From: Nymphaea colorata
Lineage: Eukaryota > Streptophyta > Magnoliopsida > Nymphaeales > Nymphaeaceae
DNA: 64,000 nucleotides
NCBI RefSeq assembly: GCF_008831285.2
Contig: NC_045142.1
Coordinates: forward strand, 19,037,354-19,101,353
Direction: 5' to 3'
Made by a program: the position numbers and the translations under genes. Positions 35,042 to 48,408 of the stretch are shown here, in pieces (the stretch's first letter is position 1; each line of letters begins with the position of its first letter). The notes under the pieces were generated by a model. The model ran no database searches. It was not told the origin of the DNA and saw nothing but the letters and a program-made list of their open reading frames with translations.

Positions 35042-38000
35042 TTGCTTAGATTATCTTGCAATCAAGTTGAGGAGTTATCATGTTCTAAGTTTAAAGTATA
35101 CAGTTTTCCAGTACCTAAAACAAATTCTTTTATAATACTGTAATTGCACTGCATGAACTTCAGGCAGCGGCTGCTTGTGACATCAAATAGGTTTTTTTTT
35201 TTGCGCTCGGAAACTGTCGTGGCAGATCCTCATTCTATTCATGAGACATCAAATAGGTAATTAAATATATAAATGACAGTAATGAATCCACTGTCTATAT
35301 CATGATTTACAGACACAAAGATTGGAACATTTTGCCGAGGGGGACTTACAGTGGCTGGTGACATTAGCTAGTAATGTAACAAGTTGTTGCGTCATTTACC
35401 AGGGATTGTATGCAACTTTTTGTGTTTCTGCACCCTTCTCCAAAATCCAAGCAATGCTAAGTAATGACGTTTGAATATTCTTGTGTTGAAGAATTCCAAT
35501 CACAAATTGGTCAAGAACAAAGACATCTTAACGTATCCCTTAGGTAACCCACAGTAAGCATTGAACATGCTGTAAGAGGGAAAGTATTGAAGCTAAGTGT
35601 GGGTTGCTGTGCACCATTGCCTATACCAGTCAGTCAAAAATATATTGTGATGATGCTGGACCCAGTTTCTGTCACATCATAGTGCCCACGTTTGATGTGA
35701 CTCACGTGCCCTCCAGCCAAAAAGTCTTGGCTCCGCCACTAAAAAATGGGTTGAGATCACAAGTTGGCGGGTTAGCATGAGCTTATTCGTGTCATGAGAA
35801 ATCAATTTTTTGATGGGATATTCATATGATCCATCTATTCTAGAAGGTTGACTGGAAAATAGATGAATGTTATCATACTTTAAACATGTTTAACGATTAA
35901 AATGGGTGATTAACAATGGATTGGTGAGCTCATTCTGAATATTGAAGGGATTCAAATAAAAGTTGGCCGATTTTTTCTCTTTGAACTGGCCTTTGTGTCC
36001 AATTAAGACAAACCTCTATGGCTGGATGGTTATTGTTTTGCTTGGTGTTGATAAAAACCATAGCAAAAGATGCATTTGCAATGATCAATTGCTTGACCAT
36101 GGTTTTCAATGATGGAATACAACTTTTATGGCAGTTTTTAACAACACAAAATAACCATCCGATCATAGAAACAGCTGTGATTTCATTACACACACACACA
36201 CACATATATATATATAAATATATATTCCCTCCAGCATTGTTTTGTTTGATGTTTCTAGTATGCTTTCTATCTGGGAAGATGTCTAACCTGACCCTACAAG
36301 TAACAGTCTATGTCTACAGATGACCTTCGCACAATTATTTCCGATGCTGAAACAAGTACATTTTTTTTAGGATTTACCATCGTAGAAACTGATTCTGCTG
36401 AATTTGAATGAACCTGCAATTTTGGGATACCTGATACAGAATAGGCTCCAGGGAAATGGAGGTAAGGCTAAGGTTTCGGCCATCTTGTTGAGCGGTGGTA
36501 TGAAATACCCCTCTTGCTCACCCGATGTTAGGGAAGATCTCTATAGAGTGTTCTTATTTTTTTAATTGGTTCAGTTTTAACACAAAAAATAAGGTTGACT
36601 GAATGCTAGTTGGGTCTGGCTCATGGCAATCATTTACCAACAATTGAGCCTCCATGGCCTTTTTGATTGCAGCTGGCCCCTACACATGGCTCCCGGTTTC
36701 GGATGTTGGTCGGCTTTGACTCGTGGTTGATGTTGAAAGAACAAGCCAACCTTGGCAGGACGTGATGAAGCACAAAGTCAAGCAGGTGCCAACCTTGACT
36801 TCCATGTAAATGAGTGAAGCCATTAAGAGAAAGTTTTATCTGCAATATTTTGCGCATGCTGGTCTGCATATCAGACCTATGGGCAGCCAGCAGCAATCAC
36901 ACTTAAATGCTTTATTCAATTATCTTCAGCATAGGGGGTTAGGATCCCAGACAGAAGATCAAAATTCTAGATAAAGGGCACTAGGTATAAATTTTTCGAT
37001 TTTTAAAGAATGAGAAAATTTGTTCAAAAATATTAATATTAAAATAAAAAGCATTTAAAATTTTTGTAATTACCAATAGTTAACGATAGAAAGTTATGTG
37101 TTCATCAAAGGAGAAGAATATTTTGGTAATTTATTAAAAATATTCTCCTTAGTCTTTTTACTTTTTTCAATTTTGTATTTATAATTTTTTTTAATGTGAA
37201 TTAAAGTTATTTTAATCATTAACGATATTTACGTACAAAAAAAATTATGCATCAGTATAGCGACACTTAACCTATACCTGCCTCTACTCCTGCTAGCTGC
37301 TCTCAACAGGTGTTATGGGACTTATGGTCACCTTTTAAAGGTGGTACTGATTTTTACGAGTCCCCTCCATCAGATGGGTAGAACCCTTGTGGCCTCCTTC
37401 CCGCAAAAAAACTACTTTAAAGAGGCCCACACATTAGTCCACTTTTTTGAAAAATATGTTTGGTTGGCAAAAATTCATCATCCAAATGCTTTGGATGATG
37501 GATAGAATGGAAAGGGAAATGAGAAAAGTGAGGAAAGGATGGACAAAGAAAGAAAAAACATTTCGTTTATAGGTCTCGCTTTTGTTTACAATTTCAAAAA
37601 GTGGACCAAAAAGGCATTGGATTTTCTTTACCATAGACCTTCCCTTAAAAGGATAAGGAAGCCTGGAATAACAACATATCTATTGAATCCAGACATGGTA
37701 GTACTCATTTTGGAAATATCTAGTGGCAAAGTCACTCAATGGGTAAGTCATGAATCCTTAACCTAAATCCATTTTACCAAAAGTTTCCACCATATCAATA
37801 CAACCCAATAATTTCAAAAAATGAGCCATCTATGAGGCCAATTGTATTTTTGTGTCTTTTTTCTTTGTGCTTAACAGGTTGGAGAATTGTTTAATTCATG
37901 TTTAATTTCCCATAAAACTACTTATTTCCTATAAAATTACTTGGGGGCACCCGTAAGCTCATCTCTCTCTCTCACTCGACAGTGCGTACTACTATTTAAA

Positions 38001-38632
38001 ATAAGAATAAAACATGTAATACCTATCTCTTTCTCTGTACCTCTCTCTCTCTATTCTACACATGCAAGAGAACTCAAATGGCACGGAGCTGTTTCTTTGT
38101 TTCTTTCTTCCACCACATTTTCACTTTCGGTGGTAGACAAATCAAAAAAGAGAGGAACCACCCTGTTGAATAGGAACCATTAGTTTACATGATATGACAG
38201 TTCTATCATCGTTGATATTACAGTTTCAAACTTGGTGAAAGAGACGCAGACGTGGAGGTGGAATAAAAAGGTTCGAATCAAAATACTTATATGAAGTTGG
38301 AAGATTGTGTTCCCATGGCAATATGGTGGCTATGGAAGAACATGAATTATGAATACCATGACAACAAGAAAAATCAAAATCTGTTACATCAGAGGCAATT
38401 GACTGTCTTTTTATTATGTCCAACAAGTACTAAATATGACTCTTCAAGCAGAAGAATGAGTTTCCACAACTTTTGGTCCTTTTTTATGTAGGAAGTCTCT
38501 CACATATATCATCGACTTCAACACAGATCAGCATCACCAACAAAGCATATAGAAGACTGATATGCTAATGAAACCACATCTGAAAGATGCTTTGGTTTGA
38601 TCGACCAACTTCCCCTTCCCTATTTTAATGAT
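35042..38632. repeat. Short unit variant B1
   Basis: Begins inside unit A coordinates (equivalent to about 525), follows it to about 2080, then switches at about 36640 to a 1.3-kb segment (36640-37930) absent from A units, and returns to unit A material equivalent to about 4636-5290. B2 has the same structure. The B-specific segment contains a frame at 37539-37766 (LAFVYNFKKWTKKALDFLYH) kept in B2 with about ten changes; no domain is recognised. No gene is called. Confidence 0.75.
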
Positions 38633-40461
38633 GTACTCCTTATTTTGGTGATTGATTATAACCTTGCTTAGCTTATCTTGCAATCAAGTTGAGAAGTTAC
38701 CATGTTCTAATTTTAAAATATATAGTTTTCCAGTACCTAACAAAAATTCTTGTATAATAATGTAATTGCTCTGCATGAACTTCCAGCAGCCACTGCTTGT
38801 GAAATCAAATAGGTTTTTTGCGTTCGAAAACTGTTGAGGGAGCCCCTCGTTCTATTCATGAGAGATCAAATAGGTAATTAAATATACAAATCACAGAAAT
38901 TAATCCACTTTCTATGTCACAATTTATAGACACCAAGATTGGAACATTTTGCCAGGGGACTTACAGTGGCTGGTGACATTAGCTAGTGATGTAAGAAGTT
39001 CTTGCGTTATTTACCGGGGATAGCATGCAACTTTTTGTGTTTTCTGCAACCTTCTCCACAATCCAAGCAATTTTAAGTAATAGCATTTGAATATTCTTGT
39101 GTTGAAGAATTCCAATCACTATTTGATCAATAAGAAAGACAACTTAACGTATTCCTTAGGTAACCACAATAAGCGGTGAACAGTAAGAAGGGAAGTATGG
39201 AAGCGAAGTGTGGGTTGCTGTGTACCATTGCCCCACATCAGTATTGTTGCGACGATGCTGGACCTAGTTGCTGTCACATCATAGTCCCCACATCAAACCC
39301 AGGTCGGTGACTCACGTGCCCTTGAGCCAAAAATTCTTGGCTACCCCACTAAAGAAGGGGTTGAGATCACAAGTTGGTGGGCTAGTGTGAAATTATTCAT
39401 GTCATGAGGAATCAATTTTTTGAAAGATCATAGTAATTTTGCTTTGCTGGGCCATCCTACATCCTTTGATGGGATATTCATATGATCCATATATTTTACA
39501 ACGTTGACTGGAAAATAAACGAATGTCATCATACTTTAAACATGTTTAAGGGTAATTAAAATGGGTGATTAACAATCGATTGGAGTGATCATTTCTGAAT
39601 ATTCAAGTGATTCAAAGATGAACTTCCACGGCTGGATGGTTATTTGTTTGCTTGTTGTCGATAAAAAACATCGCAAAAGATGCATTTTCAACGATCCATT
39701 GCTTGGCCATGGTTTTCCATTATGGAATCCAACTTTTATGGCAGTTTTGAACAATACAAAATAACCATCCGAGCACAGAAATAGCTGCCTAATTTCAACA
39801 CACACACACATACACTCATATATATATATATATATATATATATTCCCACTAGCATTGATTTGTTTGATGCTTCTAGTATGTTTTCTATCTGGGAAGATGC
39901 CTAACCCAACAAATAACAAAAATTATCTAAGTCTACAGATGACCTTGCTCAATTATATGTCTAAACTAGTCATGATTCATTATTTATTTCTGACAATGAA
40001 ATAAGTACATTTTAGTTAGGGTTTACCATCACAGAGGCTGATTATGTTGAATTTCAATGAACCTGCAACTGTGGTACACCTGATACAGAATTGGCTCTAG
40101 GGATGAAATACCCCTCTTGTTGAGCGGTAGGATGAAATACCCCTCTTCTCAACCGGCACAAGGGAAGATCTCTATAGAGTATTTATTTTTTAAATTGGTT
40201 CAGTCTTAACACAAAAAATATGGTCGATTGAATGCTAGTTGGGTCTGGCTCATGGCAAACATTGACCAAAGAAACACTGGATTTATGAGTCATTTGACCC
40301 AAATAATGAAAATGTTTAATTGATAACATATTTTTTCTGGTCTTATTAAGAAAGAAAATGATGGCTATTAATTACCAGACCCTTCAAGATTTTATCATCT
40401 AGCTAGCCCTAGTCCAGCTTCATCCACATTTTCTTGTCATTTTGTGCCTTCCCAGTGCGCA

Positions 40462-40512
40462 AATCAAAATAAAGTTCGTTCTTTCTATTCAATCAAAATA
40501 AAGTTCGTTCTT
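40462..40512. repeat. 22-base repeat at a deletion junction
   Basis: aatcaaaataaagttcgttctt occurs at 40462-40483 and 40491-40512. It lies where about 1.8 kb of unit sequence is missing, and A1/A2 have a single related word. Confidence 0.75.
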
Positions 40513-41107
40513 ATCTTTCTTTTCCTTTATGTAGTTTGAACAAACATAGTTTGAACAATTGTTTTTCTTTCTATTCAAACAAGCTTTTATAACAATTTGT
40601 TTCATTCTATTTTCTTTCCTCTCCTTTTCTTCCCAAATCCTTTCTTTCCCTTTCCATTCTTTTCCTTTTATACTAATTTCTCTCTATCCAAACAGGTGCT
40701 ATAATAGGTCAATGAAAAATTTATCTCACAATTGGGATTGTGTTGCCTAAAGCCTCTCTAAGAGCCAGCATGTTTGAAATGACCTTATATAAGAAGTTAC
40801 ATCCATCTTTCTGTTTGCTCTCTTTCCTCCCCCTCTCTCTAGACGTGCATAAGAACTCAAAATGCGTGGAGCTATCACTTTATTTCTTTCTTCGACCGCA
40901 CTTCTCTTTTAGTGGTCGAGAAATCAAAAAAGAGGGGAACCACCCTGTTGAATAAAAACAAATAATTTACATTGATAAGACTTTTCTCAATATTTTTTGT
41001 TATAAAAGAGACAGCACTGTCATTGAAAATTATATATATATATATATATATTATGTGTGTGTATAACTAATAATAGATAATGAAAATACATATCACTTTT
41101 TTCTCTT

Positions 41108-41214
41108 ACAGACCAACAGACCTCTTACAATATATATATGTAAACAGATAATGAAAATACACACACACATACACTACTTCGATCACAAACAAAAACCAAC
41201 AGACCTCTTACAAT

Positions 41215-41247
<33 letters not shown>

Positions 41248-41375
41248 CACACACATACACACACACACCCTACTTGGATCACAACCAAAAACCAAGAGAC
41301 CTCTTACATTATATATACACACACACACACACACTACTTTGATCACAAACAAAAACCAACTGACCTCTTATATTT
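41108..41375. repeat. Minisatellite, about 75-85 base units
   Basis: Three to four units each contain a CA run, ctacttcgatcacaaac, aaaaccaacagacctctta and a TA run. A1 (5730-5815) and B2 (58370-58440) have a single unit and A2 (23021-23270) about two. Confidence 0.85.
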
Positions 41376-42631
41376 GTGTTAAGAAGTGTTCTGAACAAAA
41401 TATGAATCTCCTAATGTCTTCATTATAAACACTAATTTAATCTAAACAATGTTTAAGTTCAAATTACTTTTATAAAAAAAGTATTTTTTCAACTTTTAAA
41501 ATTTTGATGTTATAAGTGCCATTCCTTTTTTAATTATTATTGTATATTAATAAAATAAAAAATAACTAACTTAATGTATGTTTATCACCAAATATATTTT
41601 AAGATAGTGCTAAATTATAAAGAAAAGGAATTTTAATATACCCGGCTTCTGTCCCTTACCTACGTGGTATGTCCATTCTTAGGGTTTGCAATAAGTGGTG
41701 GAAAACAAAACGAGCTTTAAGAAAGAAGACTTAATTGGGAATGATCCAAATCTTCCACCAGAAAATACAAAACCATGTATGCCAACATCAAATACAGATG
41801 GCACATGGATCTACAACTTCAGTTTAAAGGAATTAGACATTTTCCTCTTGTTGACAATCTAGCACAGCTTATGTTACAGAAATTTCCTAATAGCCATCGG
41901 TTAGCAAACTAACCAAAATATACATGGGCTCTACTACATCAACTAAATCGAAGACAAACAAGGCCACCACCAACAACAATCAAATTCTCTCGGGCCAACT
42001 AAATTGAAGACAAGCAAGGCCAGGAGAAAGACAACGAATGTATTGTCGTTTCTTTGTTGTTCTTAATTTGTACTTTGCTGTTTTCTTCTCATCTATTTTA
42101 CATTTTTTTTTCATTTTACATGTGAAAATTGGTTTGAATCAACCTATTTGAATTGTACCAGTTCGTTCTTGGCCCGATATTTCCTGATTTTATCATCTAG
42201 ATAGCACTAGCTTTGATAGTCATACATGAAAAGACCTCAATACTTAGTCCGTTTCTTGTGAAGTTACATCATGTTTTGCATGTCTCCATTTATTTTGTAG
42301 CTCTTAAACGATTAATGACATCGACTTTTCTCTATATGCCACAGCTTTCTTAAACTCCAAATCTGTCAACCCTAAAAGGTCGCTTCTCTTCCCTATCAAG
42401 GTGTAGCTTGATGTCCCCAGCACGGGTTTTTCGTGAGTTCTCAAATGCAACAACCTAGCAACGTCTTCTAGGTGATTGTCACCTTGAATCCATCAAAAGA
42501 TGCATTTGCAATGATCAGTTGCTTGATCATGGTTTTAAATAATGGAATACAACTTTTACAGCAGTTTTTAATAATACAAAATAACCATTCGAGCACAAAA
42601 ATAGCTGCCCGATTTCAATACACACACACAC

Positions 42632-42633
<2 letters not shown>

Positions 42634-42701
<68 letters not shown>
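42634..42701. repeat. (AT)n microsatellite, 68 bases
   Basis: Equivalent tracts are about 17 bases at 7336 in A1 and about 30 interrupted bases at 24658 in A2. Confidence 0.95.
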
Positions 42702-42704
<3 letters not shown>

Positions 42705-43172
42705 ACACACCTTAATTAGGTCATCATGCCACACATCTTAATTAGGTCAATGATGCATCACTCAGATGCTTTGAGGCGTTCTTCTAGGTGATGCACAGAG
42801 ACCTCATGCAGATGTGCACCTCTAACAACACTGGTTTAGGCTACTTGTCAAAGAAAGAAAAATCTGACGAAGAATATTCCATGCATGACTCTTTTGCAGT
42901 CCACATCTTCCGTTAATCTTTCCACCCTAAGAGATGTTCCAGAATAAAAAAACAAATCAGGCCAAATCAGAGAGAGCAAGAGAGAGAGAGAGAGAGAAAG
43001 AGGGTGATGACAGTTGCTCATGATGAGAGCAATGAGTAGAGAGTTTTCAGCTGAGTTTGGGTGGACATGGGCCAACACGAACAGATTTGCATTAATAAAA
43101 CAGTCGTAGCGAAAAAGAGTGTCCCAAGAAGGTACTCTATATAGAGAAGATATATCTTGTAAGAAAAATATT

Positions 43173-43218
<46 letters not shown>

Positions 43219-45289
43219 TGTAGAATCGTGTTGTCAAAACATGTTATATGTAAAAAATTTGTGTATATGGGTACATAATGACCAAAATATCCCTGTTTAT
43301 AGTAGAAACAGAACATTTTAAAATGGTAAAAAAGGGTTATGAAAAAAATAAAAAGTGTAAAATAGACATAGTACGTCATTAAAAAATTCAGAAATAACCC
43401 ATCCTTCATCTTTTTTCCTATGATACTGTATACTTGTGGATCCACAGAAGTGTGCAGCAGCTCTATCTCATATCTCATATCGGGCATTGACCAGTTCAAA
43501 ATATTCAAGTGGCCCAAGAAGAAGAAAGAGGAGAGGGGGTTGGTGGAGGAGGAGAAAACTGAACTTTAGCCAACAGCGTTGTCATCGGATGTCGCTTGTC
43601 GATTTCTTCAATCGATGTGGCTTGAGTTTTCGACGCTGATGGTCAATGGCGAAGCTCTCTCTAAAGAACCTAGGTGACCTTAGACTTAATTTCTTGCTTT
43701 GGTGGGCATTTGAGATCCTTTTAATGATGTACGTGGGGGGCTATATATCTATATGATCCAATATATTGCATGCCTAAGGTCTGATTTGTACAGGTGAAAA
43801 GTGAAAACTGGAAGGAAAGCGCCTCTAACATCACAAAGCACCCATCTAAATATGCTTTCTATATCAAAATTTTATCCCTCTATACATATCATTCTTACAG
43901 CCAAAACAATACAAGAAGCTATTTTTCATTATAACTCGTAACCATTGAAAGTTGATCAAACAAACTGATGGTCGCTAACATCATCTGTAAGAACTGATTG
44001 CCTTCTAACCAATACTTCTGGCTCAAACCAGATGGTTGCTGTAATGCCCACGTTTTTCTTTTTCTTTTTCTTTATTATCACAAAAATTTTAATAAGAGTA
44101 TAGGCTATAATTGGTAGATACAATAACTGATAAAAATAGTTGAAACTGTCAACTATATCATAAAGGGGCAGTCATGGAAAGAAATGAATGGGTTACCAAA
44201 TATATACCTAGGTAGCAGTGGTAACTGAAAATATTAAAAGAAACTAAAGATGATTGGGGGCTGCTGAGAAGCCTTCCTGAGAAAAATCATTTGGGGGTGT
44301 TGCTCACCATGTATTGGCCTTATTTAACCCCATACCTCAGGTTCCCATTTGCTGCAGCCATAGGGGGAAGGGTTCCAGCAGTTAGAAATTAGGAACAAGT
44401 GAGACCTAACCCTTGTTTTCCTGCATCTTGGGGTGAAGATCAAGAGCAAAGAGGCACTGGTCCATGTGACTGTTATCCGCAGGTTGGAGGATCAAGAAAG
44501 CCAAGGAGCTAGGGTGCTGACAGTAAAAAATCAGGGGCTATACAGTTAGACAGACCCTGGTAAGTATTATATAGTTTCTTTTACAAATTATCTATATAGG
44601 TAGGTATATATATACATAAAGCAAGGAGAATTCTACTTGGTGGGGCTGAAATTATACATGTAAATGAATGTTTTGATTGCAGCATAGAGCAATAAGGTAT
44701 GGAAATACTCAGCTATGAGTGCAGCATGTAGCCCTTGTACCTTTGTTGCGTGTAAATATATATATGTATATATATATATATATATGCATGTTATAGTAGC
44801 GAATCTATGTATTTATGCGCCTAGATATGAATAGATGTGTGAAGTGTTATATTCTGGAAATGATACACAACACTCTTAGTATTAGACATCTCTGATTGCC
44901 TAAAAATAAATATATATATGCATGTATGAGGTGTAATTACCTGTGTGCAGAAAAATAAATGGGTATTTTTTGGGTAATACATGAGCTGTTTGTGAAGGAA
45001 TATATATAATGTGGTACTATGTTCATATTATAGCTATATGAAGCACAATGTGACAGCCTTGTGCTGGAATTGTCTGTAACATGTGTTTCTAGTTCCATGA
45101 AAGTCTAAGGATGCTGAAATTGATGGTATGTGCACATGAAAGTGATTGGAACCAGTTTGAACTGCTGAGGAACTTGAGGAACTGGTAATGATTCTAGGCA
45201 ACTCAATAAGAGGTAAACTCTCTTTTAGCTCATCAATAGGTCTAGGTTTAATACATTCAGATCTGGACGACGACTTTAGCTAACTTGAA

Positions 45290-46228
45290 AGTTTGAGGCA
45301 GCAAAAGAGGGACCACAATGAGAGTATAAAAAATTTCTTTCGTAAAAAATAACATGTCTAGATATGATGACATGATTAGAGATTAGATTGTAACAAACAC
45401 AGCCTTTATGACAGCTGCCATACCCAATGAAGACTCAGGTTTGAGCTTTGGGTTCTAGTTTTGAAGCACGTCTAGCCCCATTCAATGGATGGATGGTACA
45501 ACCAAAGGTCCTTAGATGACTATATTTGGGAACTTCACGTAAGAACTTCTCTTACGGCGTTTTTGCAAGTCTGCAATAGGTAACCCGTTAATAAGATGAA
45601 CAGCAGTTTTAAAAGCATCAAACCAAATTTTTTATGGCATATTGGCATGATAAATCATGGTGAGCCCCATTTCCACAAGATGCCTATGCTTCCTTTCAAC
45701 TATCTCGTCCTACTAGGATGTGTAAGGGCAAGTTATCCATCGACGAATTCCTTGATTTTCAAGAAATGTGCTAAATTCTTTGCTCATGAATTGTCCTCCT
45801 CCATCTGAATGGAAAATTTTAATTTTTGTTTCAAGTTGACACTCTACTATGCTTAAAAAGGTATTAAAACATGGAAGCGTATCACTTTTCTTTGACAAGG
45901 GAAAGATCCATGAGAAGTGAGAGTAGTCATCAACCATTAAGAAATAATACATGTACCCTTCTCATGAAGCACATGGTGCTGGTGCCCAAATATCAACATG
46001 TAACACTTCAAGAGGTTTGGTCGCATGAAACTCAGCTTTAGGAAAATGAATTTTATGCATTTTTCCAAGCACGCATGAAGAAGAAAGATCTAATTTATGT
46101 CTTTCATCAACAGAAATTAAACCAGCAACTTTCAACTAGTTTAACAACTGAAAGTGAGCATGTCCTAGATGCCATAACTAAATGTCTGAGTAAGAATTTT
46201 GAGAAACCAAAGAAGTATTTGCAGTCTT
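45290..46228 (-). pseudogene. Copia integrase pseudogene (A3)
   Basis: Unlike A2, this copy keeps VLGKMHKIHFPKAEF and HVDIWAPAPCAS, the first catalytic Asp segment. Directly after it a CGA codon has become TGA (45962-45964). The core follows with YYFLMVDDYSHFSW and HSDGGGQF, with Gln replacing the Glu found in A2. The C-terminal part (LRTFGCTI region near 45480-45520) is frameshifted. Non-functional. Confidence 0.85.
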
Positions 46229-46714
46229 TTATTCATCGTCATCTCCAATACTGATAGGATTGCTAGTAGAGTCCTTCCTTTCGCTCGTCCACCTATAGAG
46301 TCCTCCTTTCTCAAGCGGCCCTGTGTGAAGAATCTTGCCCATCTGCATATTCTTAACAATAAAACCATTAGAGGAAAATTCAATAGAGCATTGGTTGTCT
46401 TTGGTAAACCTTGCTACTAACATAAGATTCTTGTGTGCTTTAGGAGCATGCAACACATTTTTCAAAACAAAGGATGATGTCTTGCTAGGTAGGTACACGG
46501 TCCCTATATTTTTAATTTGCATCTTACTACCATTGCCAACTATAATAGAATTAGAACCATGATAGGGAACTTTACCTTGCATATCTTGTTCTGAATTTGT
46601 CACATGGTGGGAGGCTCCTGTGTCTGGATACCAGACTGAGTCTTGAGTATTGCTGACATTTTCTCGGCTACTAGATGCATTATCAGATTTTCCCATGTTG
46701 AATGGCGTGGCCAT
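46229..46714 (-). pseudogene. Copia protease region (A3), open frame
   Basis: An unbroken 161-codon frame from the end of gag through the protease. The catalytic motif is VWYPDTGASHHVT, fully conserved for copia aspartic proteases, followed by LKNVLHAPKAHKN and PLEKGGLYRW. It is the best preserved coding piece of the element, but gag upstream carries stops and the element has no reverse transcriptase, so expression as a polyprotein is unlikely. Confidence 0.85.
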
Positions 46715-47684
46715 AAACGCTTTTGGAATATCATAACATTATCGAGCTGTATGATTTCTTTAGCCAAAATATTGACAAGTTACTCGTTGGCTAGACTGGT
46801 TAGTGTTATTATTTTTTTCCATAGTTTCCTCTTCCACCATTGCGGCCTCTTCCCCTACCACCGTTATAGTTGCCACGCCCATGGCCTTGGTCAGTAATAA
46901 AAGCACGCCCACACCCTTGGTCAGTAGTAAAAGCACGCCCACACCCTTGGTCAGTAATAAAAGCACACCCATGCCCTTGTTCAGCAATAAAGGCAGTGGC
47001 AGTGGCTTCAACCTAAGTCATCTGGGATGAAGAAAGGATTCCAAGTCGTCGCTCTTGAGTAATTAACATATCACATAATTCAGACCACGAAGGCAGATCT
47101 TTGAATGCAGTAACCGTGGTAATAAAAGATTCATATTCAGAATTCAGTCCATTCAAGGTATAGAGAACAAGGTCTGTATCTGAGACAAAGTGTTGCACTC
47201 TGCTAAGAGAATCATGTAGGAAACTAATATGTTGAAAGTACTCAGTCATAGACATTCCTCCCTTTTTTATGTTTTGTAATTCTCTTTTCAACTGAATAAT
47301 ACGAAGATTATTTTGTGAGGCATACTATTTTTCATGGATGCACCAAGCATCTATAGCCGTGCCAACATGAACCAGTTGTGACATGACTGGTTTAGTCACA
47401 GTGACTTTGGTACAACTTAGTGCAAGATGGTCTTCACGATACCATAAATCATAACCAGTATTTTCTTGTGTGTCTGCTTCATCAAGAAATTCAGGTGGAG
47501 CAGAACATTTTCCATTAACATATTTGATCAAATTTAAACTTTTCATAACACTTTCAATTTGAGAAAGCCAAAGAAGGTAATTTGATCGATCAAGCTTGAC
47601 TGAAACCAAATTTGAGAAAGCATTCCATTGTGTACCTGGTGGAGTAGGAATGCGAGGAGCTTTAGAAGTGGACAATGCAGCCAT
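46700..47684 (-). pseudogene. Copia gag pseudogene (A3)
   Basis: MAALSTSKAPRIPTPPG starts at 47684 and the first 119 codons are open, with LDRSNYLLWLSQIESVMK, LNLIKYVNGK and VGTAIDAWCIHEK of the copia gag domain. TAG stops replace CAG near 47325 and 47014. Further on the frame has four 10-residue repeats, a Gly/Arg-rich part and a zinc knuckle damaged by a stop after CQYFG. Together with A2 it outlines a family gag of roughly 340 residues. Confidence 0.85.
46881..47000 (-). repeat. 30-base tandem repeat in gag, 4 copies
   Basis: Four exact-length units of 30 bases, one more than in A2 (28821-28910). Confidence 0.9.
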
Positions 47685-47814
47685 ATTATACTAGAAATTT
47701 CTCCCTTGTTCAAACAACAGCCGATGAGCATAGTCAATATGATTTGAGTCTGATAAACAGAAAAGGCGACTGAGGAGGCGGATGGGACGACTGAAGGGGC
47801 ATATAGGCCTCAGT

Positions 47815-48250
47815 GGCACTCCCTTGTAAGCACGCTCCTCGCTGAATAGGTGAACACAAAAGGAAACAGTGCGCCCCTTGGTGAGGTTTCGAAAAAGCGT
47901 GACCTTCCCTTGTTGAGAGAGAGAAAAAGAAGTCAACAGCGTGCTCCTCGGTGAAGGCTGGAAAGAGCATGGCCTTCCTTAGACAAAAAAGGAGGCACGT
48001 GCCTCGCTGAAGGCAGGGAACAACACACTCCAAAAGGAAGGCACGTGCCTCAGTGAAGGCAGGAAACAACACTCGGTGCCAGACCCTTGTTCAAACAATA
48101 AAAGGAGCAGCACACTCATCGGTGAAACAGCCCGCGCCTCGGTGAAAACAAGATGCAGCACACTCCTCGGTGAAGGCCGTGGTGGCTTTCACTTGCTCAC
48201 CACAAAAAAAAAGAGCATGAAACCGCATGCTCCTCTGTGGTTTCCCTTGT
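47815..48250. repeat. Leader repeats of the copia element (A3)
   Basis: Imperfect repeats built on gctcctcggtgaaggc and cacgtgcctc...gaaggcagg. The order and number differ from the A2 leader. Confidence 0.75.
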
Positions 48251-48408
48251 TACGCAAAAAATTCTGGATGTAGGAAGAGGAACAGGAGACGCAACAGGGG
48301 ACACAGCAGAGAGAGTGGCTGAAAAATGATGGTGCTGGCATCAAACAATGGTTGTGCACTAGACAGGTGAAGCGTGGCTCTAGAAAGATGCAGGATACGG
48401 AAGACCAA

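Noticed and set aside
37539-37766. A 75-codon frame conserved between B1 and B2
   Set aside because: No domain, no other exons, and the two copies differ by replacing as well as silent changes; shared descent of the DNA explains the conserved frame.
38270-38279. GGTTCGAATC, a match to a tRNA B box
   Set aside because: No A box or acceptor stem at the right distance, and the other unit copies carry variants that break the match.
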